64,000 bases of DNA. Origin: Clostridiales bacterium. Lineage in GTDB: Bacteria > Bacillota > Clostridia > Saccharofermentanales > DTU023. Positions within the stretch are counted from its first letter, which is position 1, and each line of letters starts with the position of its first letter. Positions 1 to 8,491 of this stretch are shown piece after piece. The DNA lies in assembly GCA_004556925.1 (NCBI GenBank), contig SFFI01000012.1, forward strand, positions 13,621 through 77,620. Direction: 5' to 3'. A model generated the notes under the pieces. That model worked only from the letters and a program-made list of their open reading frames with translations, was not told the DNA's origin and made no database searches. A program made the position numbers and the translations under genes.

Positions 1-1506
1 GGGATTACCGAGCTCTCTGCTGCTAATCTCTACCAGCTACTCGTCCAGAACCATGCCCTCTACCAGCAGGTATCTAGCATCTTGGACACTGCCAATACCC
101 TATTGCAAGGCTCTAAAGGCCTGAGTGATTTAGACCGTAAGCAGCTGGAAGCCCTCCGGGACCAGGCCCTTAAGCAATTGGAGCATTTGGAAAAGCTGTC
201 AGAAATTTTGGATAAGCTTGGAAAGGATGGCTTGCCAGAGATACCCTTGCCGACCCCTCCAGACCTGAATCCTGACCTGCCAGGCGATCAGACAGAACAG
301 CCTAGCGGGCAAGACAGTCAGCCATCCGATACGCCCCCCATAGACGACCCTGCAGGAAGCCTGCCCCTACCCAATCCAGAACAGCCACCAGCGCCCGGGC
401 AAGCTGAAAACCAGGAGCAAAATTCCGCCCCCCAACCATCTGAAAATACGCCAGGTCTGGAGGATCCAAGCCCCGGCCAAGCGGCTTCTGAAAACGCCAC
501 AGAGATGCCCACACCCGGTCAGGATCCGAACCAGGAGCCAGAACAACCCCTGGATCAAAATCCTGAATTTGAGGACGACCCCCAGGCCCAACAAGGTCAA
601 GCCCACCCCGCCATCCAGTTAAGCAATCCCGGCCCCGCCTACCCTGAGGCCCTGGCCCTAGCCAGCCATCCTCTACCGCTGGCCAAGTATCCTGCCGCCG
701 CAGGAGAAACCGCTGGCGAAAATCCAGATCCGGCTATGCTCCTCGCCCTCTTACAAATGAGCCAGGGGCAGGGGCAAAATAAAAAGGCAGAACTAGAGGA
801 CCGGATCGCAGGGCTGCAGGACATGGTTGACCAAAAAGCCTATACCGTAAAAGCAGAAATCGACGGCTTAGTGGCCAGTCTGCCTATCGCTAAAGGAGAT
901 AAGCCGGAGCCAGGGAGTCTTGAAGTCTTAGTTCTGGATAATGAGACTTTAGAGGCTAGCTGCCGGGTGGGTAAGTCGGATGCGGGCCGCTTGCAAGTCG
1001 GTCAAAAGGTTCACTTTATCTATGAGGACCTGGATCTCTATGGTGAAGTCACCTACAAGTCTGCCATCGCCAGCGACGAATCTAAGTTCGGCAACTTGGG
1101 TGACCTGAGTGCTGACCTTGGCCTAGCCGGGCAGCTAGGCAGTCTGGCTTCTGGTATAGCCGGCAATGACCCCAAAGTCCTGATCCGCATGAGTCTGGAT
1201 GGACCGGACCTTTATAGGCTGACTATTGGCTTTGATATTACCTGTGAGGTAGAAGTTGCCCGTGTCGATCATGCCCTTGCAATTCCCGTGGAAGCCTTGC
1301 TCCAGGATCGTGACCAGTACCAGGTTTACTATCTCGATGCGGAAAATGTTATCCAGGTCCAACCCATTGAAATTGGTCTCATCGGCGAATCCCTGGTGGA
1401 GGTGACCTCTGGCCTAGAGGAGGGCCAGGAGGTTGTCTTTAACGCCTTGTCTGGCCTAGAGCCAGGCCAAAAAGTCAAGTTACTGGAGTCGGAAAATCAT
1501 GACTAA
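1..1506 (+). CDS. HlyD/MacA-type efflux adaptor, 5'-truncated
   Basis: The reading frame is open from base 1, so the start lies outside the window. The product should be the membrane-fusion (adaptor) subunit of a MacAB-like ABC efflux system. Seen in order: a short helical stretch; a Pro/Gln/Asn/Glu-rich low-complexity segment of about 150-170 residues (roughly bases 230-740); a second helical part; then the conserved half of an HlyD protein, with YTVKAEIDGLV (return strand of the lipoyl-like domain), a beta-barrel segment and a membrane-proximal domain around AIPVEALL. The neighbouring ATPase and FtsX-type permease fit this assignment. The stop overlaps the next start by 8 bases, implying translational coupling. 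The low-complexity insert is unusual for the family. The family call is firm; the substrate is unknown. Confidence 0.8.
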   Translation, partial: GITELSAANLYQLLVQNHALYQQVSSILDTANTLLQGSKGLSDLDRKQLEALRDQALKQLEHLEKLSEILDKLGKDGLPEIPLPTPPDLNPDLPGDQTEQPSGQDSQPSDTPPIDDPAGSLPLPNPEQPPAPGQAENQEQNSAPQPSENTPGLEDPSPGQAASENATEMPTPGQDPNQEPEQPLDQNPEFEDDPQAQQGQAHPAIQLSNPGPAYPEALALASHPLPLAKYPAAAGETAGENPDPAMLLALLQMSQGQGQNKKAELEDRIAGLQDMVDQKAYTVKAEIDGLVASLPIAKGDKPEPGSLEVLVLDNETLEASCRVGKSDAGRLQVGQKVHFIYEDLDLYGEVTYKSAIASDESKFGNLGDLSADLGLAGQLGSLASGIAGNDPKVLIRMSLDGPDLYRLTIGFDITCEVEVARVDHALAIPVEALLQDRDQYQVYYLDAENVIQVQPIEIGLIGESLVEVTSGLEEGQEVVFNALSGLEPGQKVKLLESENHD

Positions 1507-2284
1507 GGTCAGGTCCCAGCCCCTTATTCATATGCAGGGGGTAGGCAAGACCTACCGCACCGGAGAGATCAGCTACAAGGCCTTGAGTGATCTCAATTTG
1601 GAGGTATGGCCTGGGGAATACGTTGCCATTGTAGGGCCTTCCGGATCCGGCAAATCGACCTGCATGAACATTATTGGCCTCCTAGACAGCCTAGATGAGG
1701 GCAGTTATATTTTGGCAGGAGAAAATGTCTCTATGCTTAGCGAGGAGGCCAAAGCCCATTATCGCAATCGCTTTATCGGATTCATCTTCCAATCTTTCAA
1801 CCTCCTGCCGGAACTCAGCCTCCTGGATAATGTTGCCCTCCCCCTGTTTTACGCCAATGTTTCTGAGCAGAAACGCCGGGCTAAAGCCCTAGACTACCTC
1901 GACCAAGTGGGTCTAGCCGACTATGCCTGGCATAAACCGACGGAACTGTCTGGTGGACAAAAGCAAAGGGGGGCCATTGCCCGTGCCTTGATTAACGAAC
2001 CTGCCCTGCTCCTGGCTGATGAACCGACAGGGAACCTAGACTCACATTCGGCTCAAGAAGTTTTAGGCTACTTTGATGAACTTATTGCACAAGGCCGCAC
2101 CATAGTCTTGATCACCCATGATGAAAGCGCGGCAGCTCGCGCTGGCCGCCGGCTCAGAATCTTGGACGGTCATATCCAAGAAATCGCCTTGTCCGATCAG
2201 ACCTATACCAAGCTGGACAAATCTTTCTTATTATCTCAGGACACGCATCACACTCAGGAAGGAAGGCCGGGCCAGAATGAATAA
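1499..2284 (+). CDS. MacB/LolD-type ABC transporter ATP-binding protein
   Basis: A 261-residue ATPase that would power the adjacent permease. It shows Walker [10 protein letters not shown], a Q-loop near FQSFNLLPE, the signature LSGGQKQR, Walker [13 protein letters not shown] and the switch histidine in ITHD. The GNLD D-loop and overall length are typical of the MacB/LolD/FtsE subfamily. The C-terminus extends about 30 residues beyond the usual end. The start overlaps the adaptor stop and the end overlaps the permease start by 8 bases, so the three genes form one tightly coupled operon. Exported substrate is not evident; macrolides, peptides or lipoproteins are possibilities from the family only. 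Confidence 0.93.
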   Translation: MTKVRSQPLIHMQGVGKTYRTGEISYKALSDLNLEVWPGEYVAIVGPSGSGKSTCMNIIGLLDSLDEGSYILAGENVSMLSEEAKAHYRNRFIGFIFQSFNLLPELSLLDNVALPLFYANVSEQKRRAKALDYLDQVGLADYAWHKPTELSGGQKQRGAIARALINEPALLLADEPTGNLDSHSAQEVLGYFDELIAQGRTIVLITHDESAAARAGRRLRILDGHIQEIALSDQTYTKLDKSFLLSQDTHHTQEGRPGQNE

Positions 2285-3524
2285 GGTCAAAGAAAGTTTG
2301 CGTCTGGCCCTCTCCTCCCTGCGCAGCAACCGCATGAGGACCCTGCTCACCATGCTGGGGATTATTGTGGGCATCGCTTCAGTCATTAGTATTGTGGCAG
2401 TAGGCCAAGGTGCCCAGGAAGCCATGTTGGGGAATTTTGAGGAAATCGGCGCTTCGACTATTTTAGTCCTGCCAGATTTTTCTCTTTTTGATCAGGGCGC
2501 AGAAATCAGCCTGGAAGACGTCCAAGCGATTCGGCGTGAGGTGCAGAATATCCGCTATACGGCCCCCCTCAGCTACGATATGGGTTCAGCCCGGGTAGGA
2601 AACGGCCCCCTGCGCACACTCAACCTTTATGGCATGGACCATGAAGGTTTTCAAATGCTCTCCCCTACCATGCTGTACGGCCGGTCTCTTGGCCCTTTGG
2701 ATTATCAAGATGGCCTGCCCAACGCTTTGATTGATGCCTATACCGCCACCACCGTTTTTGGCAAGCCTGAAAATGCCCTGGATCAAGACATTACTGTTGA
2801 ACTCTATGGCGGGGTCAGTGCGCGCGTCCATATTGTCGGGGTTGGCACCTTTGACAGTCTGGAAATTATCACGAATGTCACGACCGGCAGCCTGAGAAGT
2901 GACCAAGATATTGCCCCCCTCAGTTTATTCATCCCCTTGGAGAGTGTTGCTCGTATGACGGGATCTGAGGTCAATATCAGTATCTTAGCCCTGATGGGTG
3001 AGGACCCTTCTCTTGCTGAACCTGCAGCCCACCGAGCCATTAAAATCTTAGAGCGCAGGCATAATAGCGAGGGCCAAGGAGCCTACCGGATGCGGTCTAT
3101 GTCTGGCATGGTAGACCAATTTACCTCCACCATGACCCTCATGGCTACCTTCATCTCTATCGTGGCCTCTATATCCCTGGTCGTGGGGGGGATCGGGGTC
3201 ATGAACATCATGCTGGTGAATGTCACGGAGCGCACGCGGGAAATTGGGATCCGCAAGGCCCTGGGGGCGACACCCGGCGATATCGAGCTGCAATTTTTAA
3301 GTGAGGCGATCATTCTCACAAGCTTGGGTGGCCTGATCGGCTTAGGGCTTGGCTTGCTTCTGGCCAAAATACTTGCGGGTTATTTAAAAGTCAGACCCTT
3401 GTTCAGCTTGACCTGGTCTCTGGCTGCCCTATTTTTCTCAGCAGCGATAGGCCTAGTCTTTGGCATCGCCCCCGCCAAGAAAGCAGCCCGTATGAACCCC
3501 ATTGATGCCCTGCGTTATGAATAG
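2277..3524 (+). CDS. MacB/FtsX-type ABC transporter permease
   Basis: A 415-residue permease. The start is the ATG overlapping the ATPase stop; an upstream extension in the same frame exists but lies inside the ATPase gene. Sequence order is typical: N-terminal transmembrane helix (LLTMLGIIVGIASVISIVAV), an extracytoplasmic MacB_PCD-like domain (about residues 45-275), then three C-terminal helices of the FtsX domain with the family motif TREIGIRKALGA. It should form a homodimer with the upstream ATPase and work with the adaptor to push substrate through the cell envelope. No regulator is linked within the window. Confidence 0.93.
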   Translation: MNKVKESLRLALSSLRSNRMRTLLTMLGIIVGIASVISIVAVGQGAQEAMLGNFEEIGASTILVLPDFSLFDQGAEISLEDVQAIRREVQNIRYTAPLSYDMGSARVGNGPLRTLNLYGMDHEGFQMLSPTMLYGRSLGPLDYQDGLPNALIDAYTATTVFGKPENALDQDITVELYGGVSARVHIVGVGTFDSLEIITNVTTGSLRSDQDIAPLSLFIPLESVARMTGSEVNISILALMGEDPSLAEPAAHRAIKILERRHNSEGQGAYRMRSMSGMVDQFTSTMTLMATFISIVASISLVVGGIGVMNIMLVNVTERTREIGIRKALGATPGDIELQFLSEAIILTSLGGLIGLGLGLLLAKILAGYLKVRPLFSLTWSLAALFFSAAIGLVFGIAPAKKAARMNPIDALRYE

Positions 3525-3551
3525 GCCAGGACCAAAGCTCAAACCCGCAGT

Positions 3552-4454
3552 TTAACAGCCAGCCATGAGCTTGGAGACTAGGATACCTTCCCGGACCCCC
3601 TTGTCACTAATCAAGACCTTGCGCGCTCCTGAATACGATAAGATAGAAAGGAGCATGAGAATACCTGGACAAATGGTGTGTACCCGTTCCGGTGAAACCT
3701 GGAGGAGGACCTTCATGGCAGAACTCTGCTCGGCCAAGAGGGCCTTGGACAAGATCTTAATGTCTTCTTGTGTGATCTGCTGACTAGAAGCAAGACCTAA
3801 GTATTCTTGGCAAAGGTTGCCCGTCGCCCGCAGAGTTCCCCCCACCCCATAAATAGGCAGCCGGTGATCAGGCAGGGGCAGTCCGCTCTCTTGGAGCAAG
3901 CCTCGCACATATTTTCGAATTTTTTTTGCTTCCGCGGGGTCGGGCAGTAGGCGGGAACAGAATTTTTTGTAGAGCGACAAGGAACCCGCCGGGAGGGATT
4001 TGGCATAGACCACGTCCCGGTCTTGAATCAAGGTAAGCTCGCAGGAACCGCCCCCTATATCTACAATGAAGCCCTCAGGAATATCGTAGTCATGCAGGAT
4101 TCCCTGGTAACCATACCAGGCCTCGTCTTCACCCGAAACGAGCTCTATTGTCAAACCTGTCAAGGGCTGGACAGAGGCAATAACCTCTTCCCTATTGGCC
4201 ACATAGCGCAGAGAGGCTGTAGCAAAGGCGATCACTTTATCAATGTCAAAAGTCTGGCAGATGAGCTGAAAGGATTGCAGGATGCGGACGAGCTTGTCTA
4301 TGCCTTTTTGGGTAAGACAGCCGTCTTCCACATAAGACGCCAAACCGGCCACATGCTTTTTACTGAGGAGGGGGTTAATCCTTCCCTCCTGGTCCTGATT
4401 GTAAATATTGAGACGGACAGTATTTGAACCGATATCAATCACTGCATATTTCAT
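3552..4454 (-). CDS. Ppx/GppA-family phosphatase
   Basis: A 300-residue member of the exopolyphosphatase / guanosine pentaphosphatase family (ASKHA fold). The N-terminal phosphate-1 motif AVIDIGSNTVRL and the second nucleotide motif FIVDIGGGSCEL are intact, as is a later YGVGGTLRA segment. At about 300 residues it is the short, two-domain form lacking the C-terminal HD domain of long Ppx proteins. I chose the ATG at 4454, preceded by AGGGGAAAC, because it gives the family N-terminus; an upstream ATG at 4481 would add nine unconserved residues. It probably hydrolyses polyphosphate or (p)ppGpp; sequence cannot decide which. It ends facing the efflux operon. Confidence 0.9.
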   Translation of the reverse strand: MKYAVIDIGSNTVRLNIYNQDQEGRINPLLSKKHVAGLASYVEDGCLTQKGIDKLVRILQSFQLICQTFDIDKVIAFATASLRYVANREEVIASVQPLTGLTIELVSGEDEAWYGYQGILHDYDIPEGFIVDIGGGSCELTLIQDRDVVYAKSLPAGSLSLYKKFCSRLLPDPAEAKKIRKYVRGLLQESGLPLPDHRLPIYGVGGTLRATGNLCQEYLGLASSQQITQEDIKILSKALLAEQSSAMKVLLQVSPERVHTICPGILMLLSILSYSGARKVLISDKGVREGILVSKLMAGC

Positions 4455-4485
4455 TGTTGAAGTTTCCCCTTGCCCTATCATGCGT

Positions 4486-4521
4486 AAGGGGCTGCCTCAA
4501 ATGCTCTGAGACAGCCCCTTT
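4486..4521 (-). terminator. Hairpin at the end of the glycine reductase operon
   Basis: An inverted repeat with arms AAGGGGCTGCCTCA and TGAGACAGCCCCTT (one mismatch) and a 7-base loop lies just after the grdD stop. No good U-tract follows on the minus strand, so it may act as a processing or weak termination hairpin before the ppx gene. Confidence 0.55.
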
Positions 4522-4547
4522 AGAATCAACGCTTGTGCAGTCTACGC

Positions 4548-5711
4548 TTATTGGGCGTAGCCTGCATCCACTAAGATTTTATGGGCTTGTTCCAGTTTAG
4601 CATCGTTAACCTTAATCACAGGTCCTGTGCAACCCATGCCATTTTCAGCATAGATGCCTGCCTTCCAGAGTACCTGGGTAGCTTCGTCCAAGAGCATAAC
4701 ATCCACGCCGAGAATTTCGCCCGTAGTCACTTCCTTGGGTGGCGCCACAACTTCTTCAGCTGCGGGGGCAGCATCTTTGGCCTTACGCTCATCCAGGATC
4801 TCCTGGAGCCCAGCCTTCTTAGCAGCCGCAAATTCTTTTTCCACCGTTGTTAGAATATTACCCTTGACCAGGTCTGCAGCATACTCAATCGCATTAGCAA
4901 TCAGGCGGGCACCGGAAGCGCGGGAAACAATGAGGATCGTTTGCTGATAACCCTCACCTACACCAGGCCCATAGCCGTAGCCCAGGGTTTCGTACTTACC
5001 ACCAGAGTTAGCAGCAGCTAGCATCTTCACGATGACATTACCGGTTAAGGTATCGCAGACTACGACATCTGCGGTCCCTAAGAGGATGTCATTGCCCCGT
5101 AGGACGTCGCCACCATCTGCACGGGCAGACTCGGCAAAGCGGAAATTGTAGCCCTGGTCTTGCAGCTTTTTCAAAGCCATTTCGACCTGGCGGCCGCCAT
5201 CCAGATTCAGGATGCCCAGGCTAGGGTCTTTAACCCCGCAAGCCTTGGCTGTAGCAAGGCCTGCTACGGCGTTGAGGATCATGCCCTCCACCCGGTCGGT
5301 AGAGGAGGTCCCTGTCGTAGTAGCCAAGAAGAATTCCTTACCATTGGCGGGCGCAATAGACCGGCCCACGGTTGACACTCCAATAGGGAAAGGATAGTGC
5401 ATAGCCACGGCGGCGTCAGCCTTACCCTCTCTAAGCAGGTCTTCCATGAGTTTGAAAGCAGTCTCCTGGTCAGCGGCCTGGATGGTTTCTACGCCAGAAC
5501 CTGCAGGCGCTTCTAAGCTGCCGATGAAGAGGACTTTAATGCCCTTCTTAGCAGCTAAGAGGGCAGCTTCCATGGTGTTTTCTTCACCATGCTCAGATCC
5601 CACACCCATGAGGGCGATTTTAGCCGAGCTAAAATTACCGGTTTCTAAGCCATCAGCTAGCTCGAGAAAAGTATCGGCAATCGTTTTCTTGAGATTATCC
5701 ACTGTGGTCAC
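4548..5711 (-). CDS. grdD: Glycine reductase complex component C, alpha subunit GrdD
   Basis: A 387-residue protein C subunit. With GrdC it takes the carboxymethyl group from selenoprotein A, forms an acetyl-thioester and releases acetyl phosphate by phosphorolysis. The N-terminal two-thirds resembles the phosphate-acyltransferase/PlsX-like fold. The C-terminal extension carries AENGMGCTGPVIKV, whose Cys361 corresponds to the acetyl-accepting cysteine described near position 359 in Eubacterium acidaminophilum GrdD. A charged, Ala/Pro-rich linker (about residues 306-328) separates the two parts. It is the last gene of the operon, starting one base after the grdC stop. Confidence 0.96.
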   Translation of the reverse strand: MTTVDNLKKTIADTFLELADGLETGNFSSAKIALMGVGSEHGEENTMEAALLAAKKGIKVLFIGSLEAPAGSGVETIQAADQETAFKLMEDLLREGKADAAVAMHYPFPIGVSTVGRSIAPANGKEFFLATTTGTSSTDRVEGMILNAVAGLATAKACGVKDPSLGILNLDGGRQVEMALKKLQDQGYNFRFAESARADGGDVLRGNDILLGTADVVVCDTLTGNVIVKMLAAANSGGKYETLGYGYGPGVGEGYQQTILIVSRASGARLIANAIEYAADLVKGNILTTVEKEFAAAKKAGLQEILDERKAKDAAPAAEEVVAPPKEVTTGEILGVDVMLLDEATQVLWKAGIYAENGMGCTGPVIKVNDAKLEQAHKILVDAGYAQ

Positions 5712-5712
5712 C

Positions 5713-7260
5713 TTACGCTTTCGTTTCTTCGTCCGTGAGGCTTTGGGCGAATTCGCGTAAAGATTCGGCGATCAGCTGGCGGACAGTATCTTTGGAGACA
5801 GCATTTTCTTCTTCTTGCTTGGCGCTATTGGGAGTAATCATGAAGGAAATACCGTCAAAGAGGTTGGTCATACGACCCAGGAAGAGGGAACCCTTACCGA
5901 TAATCATGACTCGCTGCATGCTGCCATCGAGGATGTTTTCACGGGCGAAACCAATGTAAGGAACACCAGAGGGAATGTGACCTTGGGTAGGCGCATAGCC
6001 AACCAAGCCGTGCTCTTTAACAAAGTTCAAGAGTTCTTTCTTCTCCATCCATTTCTTCATGACGGAGAGGGCCCCGATCATCTTGTAGTTCGCTTCAGGA
6101 ACGTTTCCAGCACCAGCGGGTTGGGTGATATCGGGGTTCTGCATTTCAGGAGAGAACTTATCCACATCTAAAGTAGTGAGGCCGGCTCTTTCCAGTGGAT
6201 CAGCCACTAAGGTAGAAATAACCTTTTGGGGAGCAGATCCGGTCCCCACGGTGTGGCGGCCAATATAGCGCAGGTCAATTTCTGGGTTGACCCCATCATT
6301 CTCACCCACGATCACGCAGAAACCAGCAATCATGTCTTCCAGAACAGGCAGACCCTTAGCTACGTGATCTTTACCGTTCATACCGAGTTTTGCGGTACAG
6401 CCACCAGCCACAACGGCAACGTTCTTATAAACGCCAGCCTTGACGAGGGCTGCGGCCTCAACCATGGCATGGGAAGGTGCAGCACAGAAAGAACGGGTGT
6501 CAGAGCCTGTCGCATTATGAAGCTCCACAATTTCTGCTATGGACTTAGCAAAGTTGCCGCCGCCTCTTTGGTTCTGGTCGCCACAAGCTTCTTCACCGCA
6601 CTCGATCACGTACTCGATGTCATCAGGATTGATGTCGATGTTTTTCAGGCCATGGGCTAAAGCCAAGACAGCAGAAGCCTTGTTAACAATGTTCTCCAGC
6701 ATGATATGGGCAGAAAGGTTGACGTCAATATCGTGGGCACGTTTGACACAGCCTACAACCTTATCACCCTGGATAAGCTTTTCGGCGTGCTCCTCTTCTA
6801 CCAGTTTAACAATCTTTTCATGGTCATCACCTTCACCTAGGCGCTTGAGCATAAATTCAGTGACTACAGGGTCCTTAGCAAATTGGTCTTTATATTCTGC
6901 AACAAAATCTTTTTCCAAATGTACGAGATCAAAGTCATCCGCGATCTTCATCAGGAGATAGAATTCGTGCTCTGGCATCAGTTCACCAAACTTGCCATAG
7001 CGATCAGAGATGTCACATTTTTTGTCATAGTAGGGGAATTCAATAGCGGCCAGGTCATCATCCGTGTGGTTGCCAATGTAGACTTGGTTGGGATAGTAGG
7101 CCAGGATATCCTCATAAGACCTCAAATGTTCAGGTAATTTTTTGAGGTATTCGCTTTCAGGATTAACAATTCTCTCAGTGGTTTGGGTAACACCATTTAG
7201 AATAACCATGTGGGGGGTGTGGGCCATAACATACGATGTTCCCTTGATTACAGTGTTCAC
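5713..7260 (-). CDS. grdC: Glycine reductase complex component C, beta subunit GrdC
   Basis: A 515-residue partner of GrdD in acetyl phosphate formation, with a ketoacyl-synthase-III-like thiolase fold (family knowledge). Conserved stretches include the N-terminus VIKGTSYVMAHTPHMV, LRSYEDILAYYPNQ and SFCAAPSHAMVEAAALV. I chose the GTG at 7260: it has AGAGGAATTTAGTAAC ahead of it and begins exactly where known GrdC proteins begin. An upstream ATG at 7347 would add 29 unconserved residues. Only one base separates it from grdD, whereas a strong hairpin separates it from grdA. Confidence 0.95.
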   Translation of the reverse strand: MNTVIKGTSYVMAHTPHMVILNGVTQTTERIVNPESEYLKKLPEHLRSYEDILAYYPNQVYIGNHTDDDLAAIEFPYYDKKCDISDRYGKFGELMPEHEFYLLMKIADDFDLVHLEKDFVAEYKDQFAKDPVVTEFMLKRLGEGDDHEKIVKLVEEEHAEKLIQGDKVVGCVKRAHDIDVNLSAHIMLENIVNKASAVLALAHGLKNIDINPDDIEYVIECGEEACGDQNQRGGGNFAKSIAEIVELHNATGSDTRSFCAAPSHAMVEAAALVKAGVYKNVAVVAGGCTAKLGMNGKDHVAKGLPVLEDMIAGFCVIVGENDGVNPEIDLRYIGRHTVGTGSAPQKVISTLVADPLERAGLTTLDVDKFSPEMQNPDITQPAGAGNVPEANYKMIGALSVMKKWMEKKELLNFVKEHGLVGYAPTQGHIPSGVPYIGFARENILDGSMQRVMIIGKGSLFLGRMTNLFDGISFMITPNSAKQEEENAVSKDTVRQLIAESLREFAQSLTDEETKA

Positions 7261-7402
7261 GTTACTAAATTCCTCTCTTTTCTCGTTACTTAGTGTTGGC
7301 TTTTGAGCCTTATTTGATGTTTCATAAGGAGGGGCCAGGCAGTTCACTCAAGATGACAAACCCAGCCTCTCCATTTTTACAGGTCTCTGGTCTACAAACA
7401 GG

Positions 7403-7461
7403 AAAAAGCCTCCGGCTAGGCCACGGCCCAAAAGGCCGCGCACCCGTGCTCCGGAGGCTTT
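7403..7461 (-). terminator. Terminator-like hairpin between grdA and grdC
   Basis: Arms AAAGCCTCCGG (7405-7415) and CCGGAGGCTTT (7451-7461) pair perfectly over 11 bases, enclosing a smaller GGCC-rich hairpin. On the minus strand the stem runs into TTTTTCC, a usable U-tract. Because grdC and grdD follow, this looks like a partial terminator that sets a higher transcript level for grdA than for grdCD. Confidence 0.75.
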
Positions 7462-7472
7462 CTGATTAACAA

Positions 7473-7946
7473 CTAGCAATATTGGCAATATTCACCTCGA
7501 ATGTCGTCCATCTCTTCGACGATTTCATCGACATCCAAGACCATCTCCATCATGCTAACCTGTTCCTCGTAGACTGCCTCGTCAAATTCTTCTTTGACTA
7601 CTGGTTCGCACACATGATAACAAGCGAGTCCCAACGAGACTCCTGTCAATGGACCTGCGTAGGTGGGGTCACCAGCTTCAACAGTTTCAGCTGCGAGTCC
7701 CGCGCCTTCCGCGTCAGCGGCGCCCAAGAGAACTACGACGTTCTCAGCACCATGCTGCTCGGTGTACTCGAGAACACGTTTTTGGTTCTCAAGGTCCATT
7801 GCACCTGCGGCGGTTCAGACGAAGCACTCCGTGGAGGAGAAGATTACCTCAGCTCCGGCGGTCTCAGCACATGCAGCAATTGCAGGGCCAGGAATTCCGT
7901 CACGGTCGCCAATGACTACTACTTTTTTGTCTTTTAAGATAGCCAT
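7473..7946 (-). CDS. grdA: Glycine reductase selenoprotein A GrdA (in-frame UGA = Sec44)
   Basis: A 157-residue selenoprotein common to glycine, sarcosine and betaine reductases. It accepts the carboxymethyl group from component B on its selenocysteine and passes the acetyl moiety to component C, and is recycled by thioredoxin. The frame is interrupted by TGA at 7815-7817, in the context [15 protein letters not shown], the known GrdA active site; counting from the ATG at 7946 it is residue 44, as in characterised GrdA. Ordinary gene finding would report only the 108-residue piece starting after the UGA. A hairpin 21 bases beyond the UGA fits a bacterial SECIS. The C-terminus carries an extra CQYC pair. 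Confidence 0.97.
7767..7793 (-). promoter_or_regulatory. Candidate bSECIS hairpin of grdA
   Basis: On the minus strand the arms CTTGAGAAC and GTTCTCGAG pair over nine bases (one G-U) around a 9-base loop. The stem begins 22 bases after the UGA, placing the loop about 30 bases downstream, within the spacing known for bacterial SECIS elements. The first loop bases are C and A rather than G, so the match to the consensus is partial. Confidence 0.6.
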
Positions 7947-7991
7947 ATATTCTCCTTTCCGGGTATTTCCCAATATTTATTTTTAGAAGCC

Positions 7992-8006
7992 TCCGGCCAA
8001 GCCGGA
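7992..8006 (-). other. Small GC hairpin between trxA and grdA
   Basis: TCCGGC (7992-7997) and GCCGGA (8001-8006) pair around a 3-base loop. No U-tract of note follows on the minus strand (CTTCTAAAAATAAA), so it is more likely an mRNA-processing or stability element upstream of grdA than a full terminator. Confidence 0.5.
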
Positions 8007-8071
8007 AGAGCGCCTAAACAAGTGAATGCTTGAGCCAGGTCAGGGGGGTGCCCCCAACCATGCCCAAAGAC

Positions 8072-8401
8072 TTAGGCCATGGCGTGGTATTTTTCGATGA
8101 GCTCTTTAACTGCTTCAGCCGTAGCATCGTCTTTAACGAGCTCTTCAACCTTTTCGCCATCTTTGTAAACTGCAACAACCGGGAGGCCCATAATGCCTTG
8201 AGCAATCGCTACTCTTCTGGCTTTGGTGGTATTCAGGGTTGTAAATTTCAGCTTGTCGCCAAATTCTTCGGAATACTCATCATAGTGGGGTTTCAGCGCT
8301 GCGCAGGGCACGCAACCATCACCATAATAGTCTACAAAAATGTAGCCTTCACCCTTTAATACTTCTTCTTCAAAATTCTTACGGTCTAGTTCGAGTACCA
8401 T
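8072..8401 (-). CDS. trxA: Thioredoxin of the glycine reductase system
   Basis: A 109-residue thioredoxin that reduces the selenoproteins of glycine reductase. The active site is GCVPC (Cys30, Cys33) instead of WCGPC. This variant is characteristic of thioredoxins from glycine-reducing clostridia, which work with their own reductase but poorly with foreign ones. The cis-proline loop is in MGLPVVAVY. It lies directly after trxB in the operon and before grdA, so the electron donors are co-transcribed with their acceptors. Confidence 0.96.
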   Translation of the reverse strand: MVLELDRKNFEEEVLKGEGYIFVDYYGDGCVPCAALKPHYDEYSEEFGDKLKFTTLNTTKARRVAIAQGIMGLPVVAVYKDGEKVEELVKDDATAEAVKELIEKYHAMA

Positions 8402-8491
8402 TTTTACCTCCTGATTGGTTTGTCAATTGTGGTAGTTATATGCTAACCCCTAGCTTACATTTAGTAAACCGCAGCGGGGCTGAGCAAGCAT

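Noticed and set aside
639..824. Small minus-strand frames opposite the Pro-rich adaptor region
   Set aside because: They arise from the biased composition of the low-complexity segment and have no start signals.
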